Shown piece after piece: positions 46,397 to 59,655 of a stretch of DNA of 64,000 nucleotides (positions are counted from its first letter, which is position 1; each line of letters begins with the position of its first letter). This DNA comes from Pseudomonas coleopterorum (GTDB taxonomy: Bacteria > Pseudomonadota > Gammaproteobacteria > Pseudomonadales > Pseudomonadaceae), in NCBI RefSeq assembly GCF_900105555.1, contig NZ_FNTZ01000001.1, forward strand, positions 4,467,001 through 4,531,000, written 5' to 3'. The notes under the pieces are model-generated. The model saw only the letters and a list, made by a program, of their open reading frames with translations, was not told where the DNA came from and searched no databases. The position numbers were made by a program, and so were the translations under genes.

Positions 46397-47770
46397 ATGC
46401 CCTTCGTCAGTCCCGACCAGACCCGTGCCGCGTTTTCCCGCGCCATGTCCGAGATGTACAAGAAAGAAGTGCCGTTGTACGGCGACTTGATGAGCCTGGT
46501 CGGCGAGGTCAATCGTCAGTGCCTCGAGCACCAGCCGGAGCTGGGCCGATCCCTGGCCCGTACCGGCGAGATCGAGCGCCTGGATGCCGAACGCCACGGC
46601 GCGATTAGGGTTGGCACCGCCGCGGAACTGGCGACCATCGCCCGTCTGTTCGCGGTCATGGGCATGCAGCCGGTGGGTTACTACGACCTGACGTCGGCGG
46701 GGGTACCGGTGCACTCGACGGCCTTTCGGGCGGTCCACGAACAGTCACTGCAAGTGAGCCCCTTTCGCGTGTTCACCTCGCTGCTGCGCCTGGAGCTGAT
46801 CGAAGACGCGGCGCTCCGCGAACAGGCCCGGCAACTGTTGGAACAGCGGCAGATCTTCACCCAGCCGTGCCTGGCGTTGATCGAGCGCTTCGAGCGCGAT
46901 GGCGGCCTCGATCAGGCGAGCTCCGACGCCTTCGTCGAGCAGGCCCTGGAAACCTTCCGCTGGCACCACGACGCCACGGTGACCGCAGCCCAGTATCAAA
47001 GCCTGCACGACGCCCATCGCCTGATCGCCGACGTGGTGGCCTTCAAGGGGCCGCACATCAATCACCTGACGCCGCGCACGCTGGACATCGACACGGTGCA
47101 GGCGCTGATGCCCGCTCGCGGGATCACGCCCAAGGCCGTGATCGAAGGGCCGCCACCACGTCGTCATGCCATTCTGCTGCGTCAGACCAGCTTCAAGGCG
47201 CTGCAGGAAAAAGTCGCGTTCACCGACCCAACGGCTGGCGCCGAAGGCAGCCACACCGCGCGCTTCGGCGAGATCGAGCAACGCGGCGCGGCACTGACGC
47301 CCAAGGGACGCGAACTGTACGACCGCCTGCTGAACGCTTCGCGCACCGCACTGGCCGGGTTTCCCAGCGAGACCAACGCCTCGGAATACATGCGCCTTCT
47401 GGGTGAGCAGTTCGGTGAGTTTCCTGATGATCTGACGCAGATGCGCGAGCAGGATTTGGCATTCTTCCGCTACTTCGCCAGCGGCCAGCCGAGTGCGGGC
47501 GAAACCACACTGCAGGGGCTGCTGGACAATGGTGCCATCCGCTGCGAACCGTTGGTGTACGAAGACTTCCTGCCGGTCAGCGCCGCCGGCATCTTCCAGT
47601 CCAACCTGGGCGACGATGCCCAGGCCGAGTACGGTTTGGGGTCGAGCCAGGAGGCGTTTCATCAGGCCTTGGGGCGCGCGGTGCTCGATGAGCTTGCGCT
47701 GTACGCGCAAACCCAGCAGCGGTCGCTGGACGACTGCGCTCGCGCACTGGGGCTCCCCTCGCTAGGCTGA
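46397..47770 (+). CDS. hglS: 2-oxoadipate dioxygenase/decarboxylase HglS (DUF1338)
   Basis: A 457-aa DUF1338 protein (MPFVSPDQTRAAFSRAMSEM; HINHLTPRTLDID; VYEDFLPVSAAGIFQSNLGD). In P. putida this family converts 2-oxoadipate to D-2-hydroxyglutarate, linking L-2-aminoadipate from AmaB to the TCA cycle. The ATG at 46397 has GGAG upstream; a longer in-frame start would overlap the LysR gene and is not family-like. Confidence 0.88.
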   Translation: MPFVSPDQTRAAFSRAMSEMYKKEVPLYGDLMSLVGEVNRQCLEHQPELGRSLARTGEIERLDAERHGAIRVGTAAELATIARLFAVMGMQPVGYYDLTSAGVPVHSTAFRAVHEQSLQVSPFRVFTSLLRLELIEDAALREQARQLLEQRQIFTQPCLALIERFERDGGLDQASSDAFVEQALETFRWHHDATVTAAQYQSLHDAHRLIADVVAFKGPHINHLTPRTLDIDTVQALMPARGITPKAVIEGPPPRRHAILLRQTSFKALQEKVAFTDPTAGAEGSHTARFGEIEQRGAALTPKGRELYDRLLNASRTALAGFPSETNASEYMRLLGEQFGEFPDDLTQMREQDLAFFRYFASGQPSAGETTLQGLLDNGAIRCEPLVYEDFLPVSAAGIFQSNLGDDAQAEYGLGSSQEAFHQALGRAVLDELALYAQTQQRSLDDCARALGLPSLG

Positions 47771-47778
47771 TCCTGCCG

Positions 47779-49770
47779 CTAGCGGGCGCCGCCCACACGG
47801 AAGCGATTGACTTCCTGACGCAGTTCCGCCGCCAGCCCTTCGAGCTCGCGAGCGGTCTGCGCTAGATTGGAGACCACCTCACGCTGCTCGCCATTGGTCA
47901 TGGCAATGCTCTGCAGGTTGCTGCTGAGCATGGTGGCGGTGCTGCTCTGCTCCTGGGTCGCGGTGCTGATCGCATCGAACTGATGCCCCGCCGACCGGCT
48001 CTGCTCGTCGATCTGCGCGAGCGCCTGGGCGACCTTGGCGTTGCGGGTCAGGCCTTCACGCATCAGCACGTTGCCCTGGTCCATGGTGCTGATGGCGTTG
48101 GCGGTTTCCTTCTGAATGCTGCCGATCATGCCGGAGATTTCGTCGGTGGCCTGGCGCGTGCGCGAGGCCAGGCTGCGCACCTCGTCGGCGACCACGGCGA
48201 AGCCACGGCCCTGCTCACCGGCACGGGCGGCTTCGATCGCGGCGTTGAGGGCCAGCAGGTTGGTCTGCTCGGCAATCGAGGTGATCACCCCGACGATGCC
48301 GCCAATTTCCTGCGAGCGCTGCCCCAGGGTGTTGATGACCCCAGCGGTGCTGTTCAGCGCTCCGGCAATCTGTTCAAGGGAATTGGACGCTTCATCCATC
48401 GAGGCGCGGCCGATACGGGTCTGCTGGGCGTTGTCCTGAGCCAGACGCTGGGTGTGGCCCATGTTGTCGGCGATGTCCAGGGACGTCGCACTGAACTCCT
48501 CGACCGCGCCGGCCATGCTGGAAATCTCACCGGACTGGTGCTCCATGCCCTCATAGGCACCCGCCGACAGGCTCGACAACGTTTGCGCGCGACCGCTGAC
48601 TTCATGGGCGGCGTTGCGGATGTGCACCACCATGTTCGACAGGGCTTCGCCCATGTGGTTGAAACTGCTGGCCAGCTGGCCGATCTCGTCGTGGCTGGAC
48701 ACTTTCAGACGGGCATCCAGATCGCCCGCACCCAGCGCTTCGGCCTGGCGTACCAGTTCACCCAGCGGCCGCAGCTTGCTGCGCAACAGCCAGATCGCGG
48801 CGCCCACCGCGATCAGCATCGCCAGCAGGCTGCCGATCGCGAGTTGAGAGCCGACGTTCCAGGTCACGGCATTGATTTCAGCCTTGGGCATGCTTGCCAC
48901 CACACTCCAGGGTCCCCCGGTAAACGTCACCGCTTCGGAGAATATGTCCTGCTTGCCGTCGTTCCACAGTCGGCCCTTGCCATCCAGACGCGCCAGATCG
49001 GCCAAAGTCTTGGCCGCGGCGTCCGGATCGTTGACGTTGGCCGGCGGCACCAGCCAGCGGTTCTGCTCGTCGAGCAGGGCCAGGGAGCCGGTCTCGCCGA
49101 TGCGGAAGCGTTGCAGGTTGGCGAACTGTGTATTCTGCGCATCGGTGTAGTCGAAGCCGACGAAGAGCACCGCAATCACTTGGCCCGAGCCATCGCGAAC
49201 CGGTGTGTACTGAGTCATATAGGAGCGATCGAACAGGACCGCACGACCAATGTAGTTCTGACCGTCGAGCAGACGCTTGTAGGCGGGATGCGCATGGTCG
49301 AGTGCGGTACCGATGGCGCGACTGCCGTCCTGCTTGGTCAGCGAGGTGCTGATGCGCACGAATTCGCTACCGTTGCGCACGAATACCGTGGCGACGCCTG
49401 CCGTGAGCTGTTTGAAATCGTCGACTTCCGTGAAATCGTTGTTCAGCGTCTGGCTGCCCAGGCGCAGGCTTGGCGTCTGCTGGTTGCCCACGGTGACCTG
49501 CTTGCTGGGGTCCATGCTCAGTCCCCCGGCGAAGCGCTTCTCGAACAGCCCGCTCAAGCGCTGGGTGCTGTCGCGCAGGGTGCTGTGGAACGTGCTGAGC
49601 TGGTCGGCCAGCAACCTCGCCTCGCTGGCCATGTGCTGCTCGCGGATGGCCAGGTTGGCGATGTCCAGTGAGCGCAAGGCAAAGGCCGTGCTGCCGGTGA
49701 TGACTATCGCCAGAATCACGGCCAGGGCGATGCCCAGTTGCGTGGCGATACGAGCGCGAGGTTGCGACAT
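47779..49770 (-). CDS. Methyl-accepting chemotaxis protein with Cache domain
   Basis: A 663-aa receptor. TM1 is at about residues 10-32. A periplasmic Cache_3/Cache_2-type sensor follows ([49 protein letters not shown]). TM2 is near 285-305, then HAMP and a signalling hairpin ([20 protein letters not shown]). The ATG at 49770 follows AGGAGCTTC. Ligand not readable. It has only general similarity to the island MCP. Confidence 0.9.
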   Translation of the reverse strand: MSQPRARIATQLGIALAVILAIVITGSTAFALRSLDIANLAIREQHMASEARLLADQLSTFHSTLRDSTQRLSGLFEKRFAGGLSMDPSKQVTVGNQQTPSLRLGSQTLNNDFTEVDDFKQLTAGVATVFVRNGSEFVRISTSLTKQDGSRAIGTALDHAHPAYKRLLDGQNYIGRAVLFDRSYMTQYTPVRDGSGQVIAVLFVGFDYTDAQNTQFANLQRFRIGETGSLALLDEQNRWLVPPANVNDPDAAAKTLADLARLDGKGRLWNDGKQDIFSEAVTFTGGPWSVVASMPKAEINAVTWNVGSQLAIGSLLAMLIAVGAAIWLLRSKLRPLGELVRQAEALGAGDLDARLKVSSHDEIGQLASSFNHMGEALSNMVVHIRNAAHEVSGRAQTLSSLSAGAYEGMEHQSGEISSMAGAVEEFSATSLDIADNMGHTQRLAQDNAQQTRIGRASMDEASNSLEQIAGALNSTAGVINTLGQRSQEIGGIVGVITSIAEQTNLLALNAAIEAARAGEQGRGFAVVADEVRSLASRTRQATDEISGMIGSIQKETANAISTMDQGNVLMREGLTRNAKVAQALAQIDEQSRSAGHQFDAISTATQEQSSTATMLSSNLQSIAMTNGEQREVVSNLAQTARELEGLAAELRQEVNRFRVGGAR

Positions 49771-49988
49771 GTGAAGCTCCTGAGAATCGTGTGCGTGGCG
49801 GCAGTGCCAGGGATGGTCCAGACCTGTCGAGCACCTGTCATCCTTGATCTTATTGGTACTGCTACATCGGCGATCCGACCGAATACTTGAGCACGATACT
49901 GCGGCATGGCCGGCACACGTACATTTGCGTTGCGCTGCCACAAGGCCGAGAATCCAGCGTCCCATCTCTCCGCCGACTGAGCTTCATC

Positions 49989-51368
49989 ATGCACGCCTCC
50001 ATCCGTATCGAACTTCGAGCCCTGCTTCGGCTGGCGGGGCCGCTGATCGCCTCTCAATTGGCGCACATGCTGATGGTCCTGACCGATACCTTGATGATGG
50101 CACGCCTGAGCCCCGAGGCGTTGGCCGGCGGCGGCCTGGGGGCGGCCAGCTATTCCTTCGTGTCGATCTTCTGCATCGGCGTGATCGCTGCGGTCGGCAC
50201 CCTGGTGTCGATCCGCAAGGGTGCCGACGACCAGCAAGGCGTGGCCCGCCTGACCCAGGCCGGGCTCTGGCTGGCCTGGGGCATGGCGGCCGTGGCGGCC
50301 GTGCTGCTGTGGAACCTGGGACCGGTGCTGTCCATGCTCGGGCAGACCCCGGCCAACGTCGCCTTCGCTACCCAGTTCCTCTTGCTCTTGCCGTTCGCCT
50401 TGCCGGGCAACCTGAGCTTCATGGCACTGCGCGGCTTTACCGCCGCGCTGGGTCGCGCCACGCCGGTGATGGTCATCAGCATCATCGCCACCGTGGCCAA
50501 CTACCTGCTCAACCATGCGTTCATCGAAGGCATGTTCGGCCTGCCCAAGCTCGGTCTGGTGGGCATCGGCATGGTCACGGCGATCATCAGCACCCTGATG
50601 GCGATTGCCCTGGCCCTGTACATTCGCTTTCACCGTGCCTATGCGCCCTACCCGCTGCTCAAGGGGCTGGCCCGGCCAAACCTGAACGCCTTGCGCGAGT
50701 TGTGGCGCCTGGGCCTGCCGATCGGCGGCACCTATGCCGTGGAGGTCGGCCTGTTCGCCTTCGCCGCGCTGTGCATCGGTACCATGGGCACCACGCCGCT
50801 GGCTGCGCACCAGATCGCCCTGCAGATCATTTCGGTGGCCTTTATGGTTCCGGCGGGCATGTCCTATGCGGTGACCATTCGCATCGGCCAGCACTACGGC
50901 GCCGGGCACCTGCTGGCCGCGCGCCTGGCCGGGCGGGTCGGCATCAGCCTCGGCGCCGTGGTGATGCTGGGCTTCGCCTTGCTGTTCTGGCTCGCCCCGG
51001 GGCCTTTGGTCGGGGTGTTTCTGGACCGCTCCGATCCGGCCTTCCACGGCGTCATCGAGCTGGCCATCAGTCTGCTGGCCGTGGCGGCCTGGTTCGAGAT
51101 GTTCGATGGCATCCAGACCATCGCCATGGGGGCCATTCGTGGCCTCAAGGACGCCAAGACCACCTTTCTGGTCGGGCTGTTCTGCTACTGGGCGATCGGT
51201 GCGCCCGCGGCCTGGAGCCTGGCGTTCCATTTCCAGCTCGGCGCGGTGGGCGTCTGGTGGGGGCTGGCGCTGGGTCTGCTGTGTTCGGCCGTTACCCTGA
51301 CCCTGGCGTTCGAGTGGCGCATGCGTCGATTGCGCCGGCTGGCCACGCCTACGGTGCTGGCGACCTGA
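49989..51368 (+). CDS. MATE-family multidrug efflux transporter (NorM-like)
   Basis: A 459-aa protein of 12 predicted TM segments made of two homologous halves, beginning MHASIRIELRALLRLAGPLI, with MATE signatures (MVLTDTLMMARLSPEALAGG in the N-half, TTPLAAHQIALQIISVAFMV in the C-half). It expels cationic compounds using Na+ or H+. It is divergent from the MCP and its end overlaps the GGDEF/EAL gene tail-to-tail by 20 bp. Confidence 0.88.
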   Translation: MHASIRIELRALLRLAGPLIASQLAHMLMVLTDTLMMARLSPEALAGGGLGAASYSFVSIFCIGVIAAVGTLVSIRKGADDQQGVARLTQAGLWLAWGMAAVAAVLLWNLGPVLSMLGQTPANVAFATQFLLLLPFALPGNLSFMALRGFTAALGRATPVMVISIIATVANYLLNHAFIEGMFGLPKLGLVGIGMVTAIISTLMAIALALYIRFHRAYAPYPLLKGLARPNLNALRELWRLGLPIGGTYAVEVGLFAFAALCIGTMGTTPLAAHQIALQIISVAFMVPAGMSYAVTIRIGQHYGAGHLLAARLAGRVGISLGAVVMLGFALLFWLAPGPLVGVFLDRSDPAFHGVIELAISLLAVAAWFEMFDGIQTIAMGAIRGLKDAKTTFLVGLFCYWAIGAPAAWSLAFHFQLGAVGVWWGLALGLLCSAVTLTLAFEWRMRRLRRLATPTVLAT

Positions 51369-53019
51369 CGGCCTGAGCCTGGCCGAAACGCAGGAATGCC
51401 TGCAGCTGCTCCAGGGGCAAGGGCTGACTGATCAGATAGCCCTGCACCTGGTCGCAGCCGAAATCGCGCAGCAACGCCAATTGCTCGGGCGTCTCGACGC
51501 CCTCGGCGACGACGTTCAGGTCCAGGTTGTGCGCCAGGTTGATCATCGCGTGCACCAGCTTGCTGTTTTCAGGACGTTGCTCCATGCCGCTGACGAAGCT
51601 CTTGTCGATCTTGAGCAAGGCGATCGGCAGGCTGCTGAGGTGGACGAACGAGGAGAAGCCGGTGCCGAAATCGTCGAGGGAAAAGCGCACGCCCAGACGG
51701 CCCAACGCGTCCATGGTCTGCTTGACCAGATCGTTGCGGCGCATGACCGCGGTTTCGGTGAGTTCGAACTCCAGCCAGCCGGCATCGATGCCGCGCTCGG
51801 CGATCAACCGTCCCAGGGTGCTGAGCAACTGGCTGTCCTGAAACTGCCGGAACGACAGGTTGATCGCCATGTGCAAGGGTTCGAAGCCGCTTTCGCGCAA
51901 GGTCTGCATGTCGCGCAAGGCCCGTGCGATGACCCAGTAGCCCATCGGCACGATCAACCCACTCTGCTCGGCCAGCGGCACGAACTCGCCGGGCGCGAGC
52001 ACGCCGCGTTCGCGGTGACGCCAGCGCACCAGGGCCTCGAGACCGACGATGGTATTACCGCTCAGGTCCAGCCGTGGCTGGTAGTGCAGTTCCAGCTCGT
52101 CACGCCGCAAGGCACGGCGCAGCTCGCTTTCGAGGTCGGCCAGGCTGCGCGCATGGCGGTTGATGCGTTCGTTGAACAGATGGTAGCTGCAGCCCTGGGT
52201 GCTCTTGGCCTGCTGCATGGCAATGTGCGCGTGCCACATCAGCGGGTCGGCACCGGCGCCCGCGCGGGCATGGGCGATGCCCAGGCTGCAGCCGATCAGC
52301 AGGCTCTCGCCATCGACGTAATAGGGTTCGGCCATGGCCTCGATGATGTTGGCCGCCAGGCGCTCGGCGCGTGACGGGTCGCGGCGGGTGTCGAGCAGCA
52401 GGGCGAACTCGTCGCTGCCCAGGCGGGCCACTTGATCGCCCGCCTCCAGCTGCTTCTTCAGACGCGCCACCACCTGCAGGATCAGCCGATCGCCGGCCTG
52501 GTGTCCCAGCGCATCGTTGGCATGGCGGAAGTTGTCCATGTCCAGATGGCCCAGGGCGACGCCACGGCCTTCCTGTTCGGCCAGGCGGGCGGTGAGCAGG
52601 GTCTGGAAACCGGGACGGTTGGCGATGCCGGTCAAGGGATCCTGTTCGGCCAGGCGTTGCAGGGTGTCCTGTAGCACGCCGCGCTCGCGCGCATGGCGCA
52701 GGCAGCGGCGCAGCGTATCGCTGTTGAGCTCGCCCAACACCAGCCAGTCGCTGGCACCGGGCGGCGGTTGCGCAGGCTCCTCGGTCAGCAGCAGCACCAC
52801 CGGCAGCGCGCAGCGCCCAGGTGCCGGCAGCCGCTCGGGGGTCGCCAGCAACAGAGTGCCGGGCTGATTGTCGAACTGCCCGGCCACAGCATCCCAGGAG
52901 GACGCTTCGATCAACGTGGCCACATCGCCAAGGGCCGCCAGGCACTCGCGCAACGACGTGGCCCAGGTGCGATCCTGGGCCAGCAGCAACAGCCGCGCGG
53001 GTTCGACAGGCGTAGACAA
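51349..53019 (-). CDS. GGDEF/EAL cyclic-di-GMP phosphodiesterase with degenerate GGDEF
   Basis: About 556 aa: an N-terminal receiver-like domain (about 1-110) without a clear phospho-acceptor, a GGDEF domain whose signature reads GSDEF (ARLGSDEFALLL), and an intact EAL domain (LEALVRWRHRE, LTETAVMRR, SLDDFGTGFSS, KIDKSFV, VAEGVETPEQL). Net phosphodiesterase activity is likely. A TTG at 53019 with AAGGAG five bases upstream is a better start than the ATG at 53049, which lacks a ribosome-binding site. Confidence 0.87.
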   Translation of the reverse strand: MSTPVEPARLLLLAQDRTWATSLRECLAALGDVATLIEASSWDAVAGQFDNQPGTLLLATPERLPAPGRCALPVVLLLTEEPAQPPPGASDWLVLGELNSDTLRRCLRHARERGVLQDTLQRLAEQDPLTGIANRPGFQTLLTARLAEQEGRGVALGHLDMDNFRHANDALGHQAGDRLILQVVARLKKQLEAGDQVARLGSDEFALLLDTRRDPSRAERLAANIIEAMAEPYYVDGESLLIGCSLGIAHARAGAGADPLMWHAHIAMQQAKSTQGCSYHLFNERINRHARSLADLESELRRALRRDELELHYQPRLDLSGNTIVGLEALVRWRHRERGVLAPGEFVPLAEQSGLIVPMGYWVIARALRDMQTLRESGFEPLHMAINLSFRQFQDSQLLSTLGRLIAERGIDAGWLEFELTETAVMRRNDLVKQTMDALGRLGVRFSLDDFGTGFSSFVHLSSLPIALLKIDKSFVSGMEQRPENSKLVHAMINLAHNLDLNVVAEGVETPEQLALLRDFGCDQVQGYLISQPLPLEQLQAFLRFGQAQAVRSPAP

Positions 53020-53233
53020 ACGAGCTCCTTGGGACAGTTTCACAGTCATTCGATAGCGCTTAAAAACGGCCTCGGCAACAGCTCGGGCCAGACCCAATCC
53101 AAAGTACGTGTCAACGTGTAACCACATCCTGCTGCAAAGTCGACAAACCGGCAAATTTTAATGGATCTGCGGTCGCGGCACAGTTGGACCAGCGGTGCTA
53201 AAATGCGCGGCCATTTCGTCAGTGACTCCCGTC

Positions 53234-55874
<2,641 letters not shown>

Positions 55875-55892
55875 CCTGATCCATCGCGGCGC

Positions 55893-57824
55893 CTAGCGCG
55901 CCGGGTTTTCGGTCTCCTGCAGGGCAGCCAGGACCAGGCGCTGGTAGAGTTCCTCGCGCAACCCCTGCGGCTGGTCCAGCCCCATGCGCTGCAGGTGCAG
56001 GGGGTAGCGGCTGGCCTCGGGTGCCTCCAGCGCCGCCTTGCCCAGCTCGAGCATCTCGCTGAGCTTGAACTTGCTCTTGAGCCAGTTCAGCGCGCGCAGC
56101 AGGTCCTTTTCCTCGTCGGTGAAATCGCACCCCAGCGGATACTCAGGAAACAGCGACGCATGCCGTTCGCGAATGCCCTGCAAACGCTCGCTTGTGTTGT
56201 CGGCAAAGCGCGGATCGAGCACGAAATCCTTGCTCAACTTGCCGGCACGTTGCGCTTCGTCGATCAGGCTGGGCTGGAAGCGCGAATCGCTGATGTTGAT
56301 CATCGCCTCGATCACCTCGGCATCGGTGCGCCCGCGCAACTGGGCAATGCCGTACTCGGTCACGACGATGTCGCGCAGGTGCCGTGGAATCGTGCAATGG
56401 CCATAGTCCCACAGCACGTTGCAGCTGATGACACCCGCCGACTCACGCCAGCTGCGCAGGATCAGCACCGAACGTGCGCCCTCCAGGGCGTGCCCCTGGA
56501 CGACGAAATTGTACTGCCCGCCCACGCCGCTGATGACCCGCCCGTCTTCGAGCTGGTCCGACACGGCCGCGCCCATCACCGTAGCCGTGAACACGGTATT
56601 GATGAACCGCGCATCGCGTCGTTGCAGGCGCTTCAGCTGCTCGTCGCCATACAGCTCGTTGATGTAGCTGATCGCGGTCATGTCGAAGCGGGCCAAGCTC
56701 GCCGCCGGCATCTGGCGAAGGCGCTCGTAGAAACTGTTCGGCCCGAGAAAGAAACCGCCGTGTACCACCACCCCGTCCTGGTCCTCATCGGCGTGCAGCA
56801 CACCGGCGTTTGCCGCGGCCTGGCGTGCCACGTCCGGGTAGACCTTGCGGCGTATCACTCCCGCTTCGGCGAGGGCCAGCAGGCCGTTGACGAACATCTC
56901 GCTGCAGCCATACAGGCCGGTAGCGAAGGGCTCGACGCCGCCTTCGGCCTGGATCAACGCCTGCCAGGGCGACAGGTCGAGTTCATCGAGCAGCGCCCGG
57001 TAGCCGGCATTGTCGGCCTGACGCGCAAGCAAGGCGGCGCTCAGCGCATCGCCCATCGCCCCGATACCGATCTGCAGCGTGCCGCCGTCGCGCACCAGTG
57101 TGCTGGCATGCAGACCGATGAAATGATCCTGCACACCGACCGGCATGTTGGGCGTGGAAAACAGCGTCGACTGCTCGGCACCGTCGATCAGCAGATCGAA
57201 CGCCTCGCTGTCGATCTCAGCGCTGCCGGGCATGAACGGCAGGGCTTCGTGGACCTGGCCCAGAATCAGAATGGTCTCGCCGGCCGCACGACGCCTTTCG
57301 ATCATCGGCAGCAGGTCCAGGGTGATGTCCGGATTGCAGCTCAGGCTCAGACGTTCGGCATTTTCGGGGTGCTGGCTGACCAGTTGCGCCACCAGATTCA
57401 GCCCCTTGGCATTGATGTCGCGCGCGGCGTGGCTGTAATTGCTGCTGATGTAGCTTTGCTGCGCCGTCGTGCTGCCCAGCAGGCTGCCCGGCTGCATGAA
57501 GAACTGTTGCACGCTGACGTTGGAGGGCAGCTCGTCACGGCGTAGGTCGGCGAGAAAGTCGAACTCGGGGTAATCGCCGAACACGCGCTCGACGAAGGGT
57601 TCGAGCAAGCGCTTCTGCAGGCCGTCGCCCAAGGGCGGGCGGCCCAGCACCAGCGCGGTGTAGATCGTCAGGCGTCGTTCGGGCAGGCTTTTGATGCGGG
57701 CATAAAGCGCGTTGACGAAGCGGTTGGGCTTGCCCAGGCCCAGCGGCATGCCCATGTGGATATGCGTGGGCAAACGCTGCAGCACCTGGTCCACGGCCAC
57801 TTCGATGGAACATCGGTGGACCAT
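55893..57824 (-). CDS. Acetyl-CoA hydrolase/transferase family protein
   Basis: A 643-aa protein, longer than typical Cat1-type CoA-transferases (about 500 aa). Seen: GMPLGLGKPNRFVNAL at the N-terminus, the CoA-transferase core (GGTLQIGIGAMGDALSAALL) and the C-terminal domain with VVTEYGIAQLRGRTDAEV. It interconverts acyl-CoA and acids or hydrolyses acyl-CoA; the substrate is uncertain. It lies 12 bp downstream of pauR in the same direction, possibly in one transcript. Confidence 0.86.
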   Translation of the reverse strand: MVHRCSIEVAVDQVLQRLPTHIHMGMPLGLGKPNRFVNALYARIKSLPERRLTIYTALVLGRPPLGDGLQKRLLEPFVERVFGDYPEFDFLADLRRDELPSNVSVQQFFMQPGSLLGSTTAQQSYISSNYSHAARDINAKGLNLVAQLVSQHPENAERLSLSCNPDITLDLLPMIERRRAAGETILILGQVHEALPFMPGSAEIDSEAFDLLIDGAEQSTLFSTPNMPVGVQDHFIGLHASTLVRDGGTLQIGIGAMGDALSAALLARQADNAGYRALLDELDLSPWQALIQAEGGVEPFATGLYGCSEMFVNGLLALAEAGVIRRKVYPDVARQAAANAGVLHADEDQDGVVVHGGFFLGPNSFYERLRQMPAASLARFDMTAISYINELYGDEQLKRLQRRDARFINTVFTATVMGAAVSDQLEDGRVISGVGGQYNFVVQGHALEGARSVLILRSWRESAGVISCNVLWDYGHCTIPRHLRDIVVTEYGIAQLRGRTDAEVIEAMINISDSRFQPSLIDEAQRAGKLSKDFVLDPRFADNTSERLQGIRERHASLFPEYPLGCDFTDEEKDLLRALNWLKSKFKLSEMLELGKAALEAPEASRYPLHLQRMGLDQPQGLREELYQRLVLAALQETENPAR

Positions 57825-57835
57825 GCGCAGGCTCC

Positions 57836-58384
57836 TTAGAAATTCGCCGGCGTGGCGGCACTGATCAAGCGGGCGGGCGTATCGAACGGGTTGCGGAAGC
57901 GATGCGGTTTGCTGCTTTCGAAGTAGTAGCTGTCGCCCTCTTCGAGCACGTAGGTGTCCTGACCGACCACCAGCTCCAGGCGCCCTTCCACCAGGATGCC
58001 GGTCTCCTCGCCCTCGTGCATGAGCATTTCCATACCGGTGTCGGCACCCGGTGGATAGACCTCGCTGAGAAAGGCGATGGCCCGGCTGGGGTGGGCCTTG
58101 CCGACCAGCTTCATGGTCACCGCACCGTCGGAGATATCGATCAGCTCGTTGGCCTTGTAGACCACCTGGGTTGGCCGCTCGGCCTGCAGTTCTTCGGAAA
58201 AGAACTCCACCATGGACATCGGAATCCCGCCCAGCACCTTGCGCAGCGAGCTGATCGAGGGACTGACGCTGTTCTTCTCGATCATGGAAATGGTGCTGTT
58301 GGTGACGCCCGCCCGTTTGGCGAGTTCACGCTGGGACAAACCCTTGAGTTTGCGAATGGCTTGCAGTCGTTCGCCGACGTCCAA
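57836..58384 (-). CDS. pauR: XRE-cupin regulator PauR (polyamine catabolism)
   Basis: A 182-aa protein with an N-terminal XRE helix-turn-helix (GLSQRELAKRAGVTNSTISM, then IEKNSVSPSI) and a C-terminal cupin (MHEGEETGILVEGRLELVVG, YYFESSKPHRFRNP). A TTG at 58384 preceded by AGGAGG gives LDVGERLQAIRK, the usual family start; the ATG at 58432 lacks such support. In P. aeruginosa the homologue beside dadX represses gamma-glutamylpolyamine genes. Confidence 0.85.
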   Translation of the reverse strand: MDVGERLQAIRKLKGLSQRELAKRAGVTNSTISMIEKNSVSPSISSLRKVLGGIPMSMVEFFSEELQAERPTQVVYKANELIDISDGAVTMKLVGKAHPSRAIAFLSEVYPPGADTGMEMLMHEGEETGILVEGRLELVVGQDTYVLEEGDSYYFESSKPHRFRNPFDTPARLISAATPANF

Positions 58385-58509
58385 TGCGAAAGCCTCCTGG
58401 AATGCTGAGCAGTTCATGATGGCCGGTATCATGGCAACAGCGTTCGGGATTTACAACACATTGGCAGGCAATGGGTCGGCCCGGGCGCATGGCGCGCCCA
58501 GACGCTGGG

Positions 58510-59577
58510 CTAAACGTACTGCAAGGGCACGCGGCGCAGGTTGCAGAAGATCTGGTAGGCAATGGTGCCAGCCGCGTGGGCAACGTCACTGGCCAACACC
58601 TGCTTGCCCCACAGCTCGACCGTACTGCCCACGCCCGCCTGGGGCACATCGGTCAGGTCGACGTTGAGCATGTCCATCGACACCCGTCCCGCCAGCACGG
58701 TACGCACGCCGTCGACCAGCACCGGCGTGCCATTGGGCGCCAGGCGCGGGTAACCATCGGCATAACCCATGGCCACCACGCCGATCCGGCTCGGCCGCTG
58801 GGTGACGAAGCGCGCGCCGTAGCCCACGGCCTCCCCGGCAGGCAGTTCACGCACGCTGATGACCTTGGACTGCAGCGTCATCACCGGCTGCAATTGGGCA
58901 CTGGCAGGGCTCGCGGTTTCGAACGGTGTGGCCCCGTAGAGCATGATGCCGGGGCGCACCCAGTCACTGGGAATCTGCGGCCAACCGAGCACTGCCGGGG
59001 AGTTGCGCAGGCTGATCTCGGCGCTCAGCCCCTGCCGCGCCGTGTCAAACACCGCCAGTTGCTCGGTACTGCTGGGGCAGTCCAGCTCATCGGCGCGGGC
59101 GAAGTGGCTCATCAGTACGATCTTGGCCACCTTGCCGCTGGCCAGCAGGCGCTGATAGGCGGCCTGGTAGTCCTTGGGATGCAGGCCCACACGGTGCATG
59201 CCCGAATCGAGTTTCAACCAGACCTGCAAGGGCTGGCTCAGGCGCGCCTGCTCGATGGCTTCCAATTGCCACAACGAATGCACCACGCACCACAGCCCGT
59301 GTTCGACGATCAGCGGCAGCTCGCTGGCTTCGAAAAATCCTTCGAGCAGCAACACTGGCGCGGTGATACCGGCCGCACGCAGCTGCAGGGCTTCCTCGAT
59401 GCAGGCCACGGCAAACCCGTCCGCCTCGCCTTCCAGCGCCTGGGCGCAACGCACCGCGCCATGCCCGTAGGCATCGGCCTTGACCACGGCCAACGCCCTG
59501 GCTCCACTCATCTGGCGTGCCAGTCGATAGTTGTGGCGCAAGGCGGAAAGGTCGATCAGGGCGCGGGCTGGACGCAT
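58510..59577 (-). CDS. dadX: Catabolic alanine racemase DadX
   Basis: A 355-aa fold-III PLP enzyme. The PLP lysine is in [13 protein letters not shown], and the catalytic Tyr loop reads [12 protein letters not shown]. It interconverts L- and D-alanine, supplying D-alanine for DadA. The ATG at 59577 begins [17 protein letters not shown]. It lies 78 bp downstream of dadA, in one operon. Confidence 0.93.
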   Translation of the reverse strand: MRPARALIDLSALRHNYRLARQMSGARALAVVKADAYGHGAVRCAQALEGEADGFAVACIEEALQLRAAGITAPVLLLEGFFEASELPLIVEHGLWCVVHSLWQLEAIEQARLSQPLQVWLKLDSGMHRVGLHPKDYQAAYQRLLASGKVAKIVLMSHFARADELDCPSSTEQLAVFDTARQGLSAEISLRNSPAVLGWPQIPSDWVRPGIMLYGATPFETASPASAQLQPVMTLQSKVISVRELPAGEAVGYGARFVTQRPSRIGVVAMGYADGYPRLAPNGTPVLVDGVRTVLAGRVSMDMLNVDLTDVPQAGVGSTVELWGKQVLASDVAHAAGTIAYQIFCNLRRVPLQYV

Positions 59578-59655
59578 GGCGGGCTTCTTTTGCAAGGTTT
59601 GAAGGGTGAAAAGGTCGAGGGACCGCCGCGCTGGGCGGCGATCCAGGGCCAACGG

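Noticed and set aside
47983-49671. Long plus-strand open frame antisense to the Cache-domain MCP
   Set aside because: Shadow frame; the MCP on the minus strand has a start, ribosome-binding site and conserved hairpin.
55995-57545. Long plus-strand open frame antisense to the CoA-transferase gene
   Set aside because: No motifs; the opposite strand holds a full-length enzyme.
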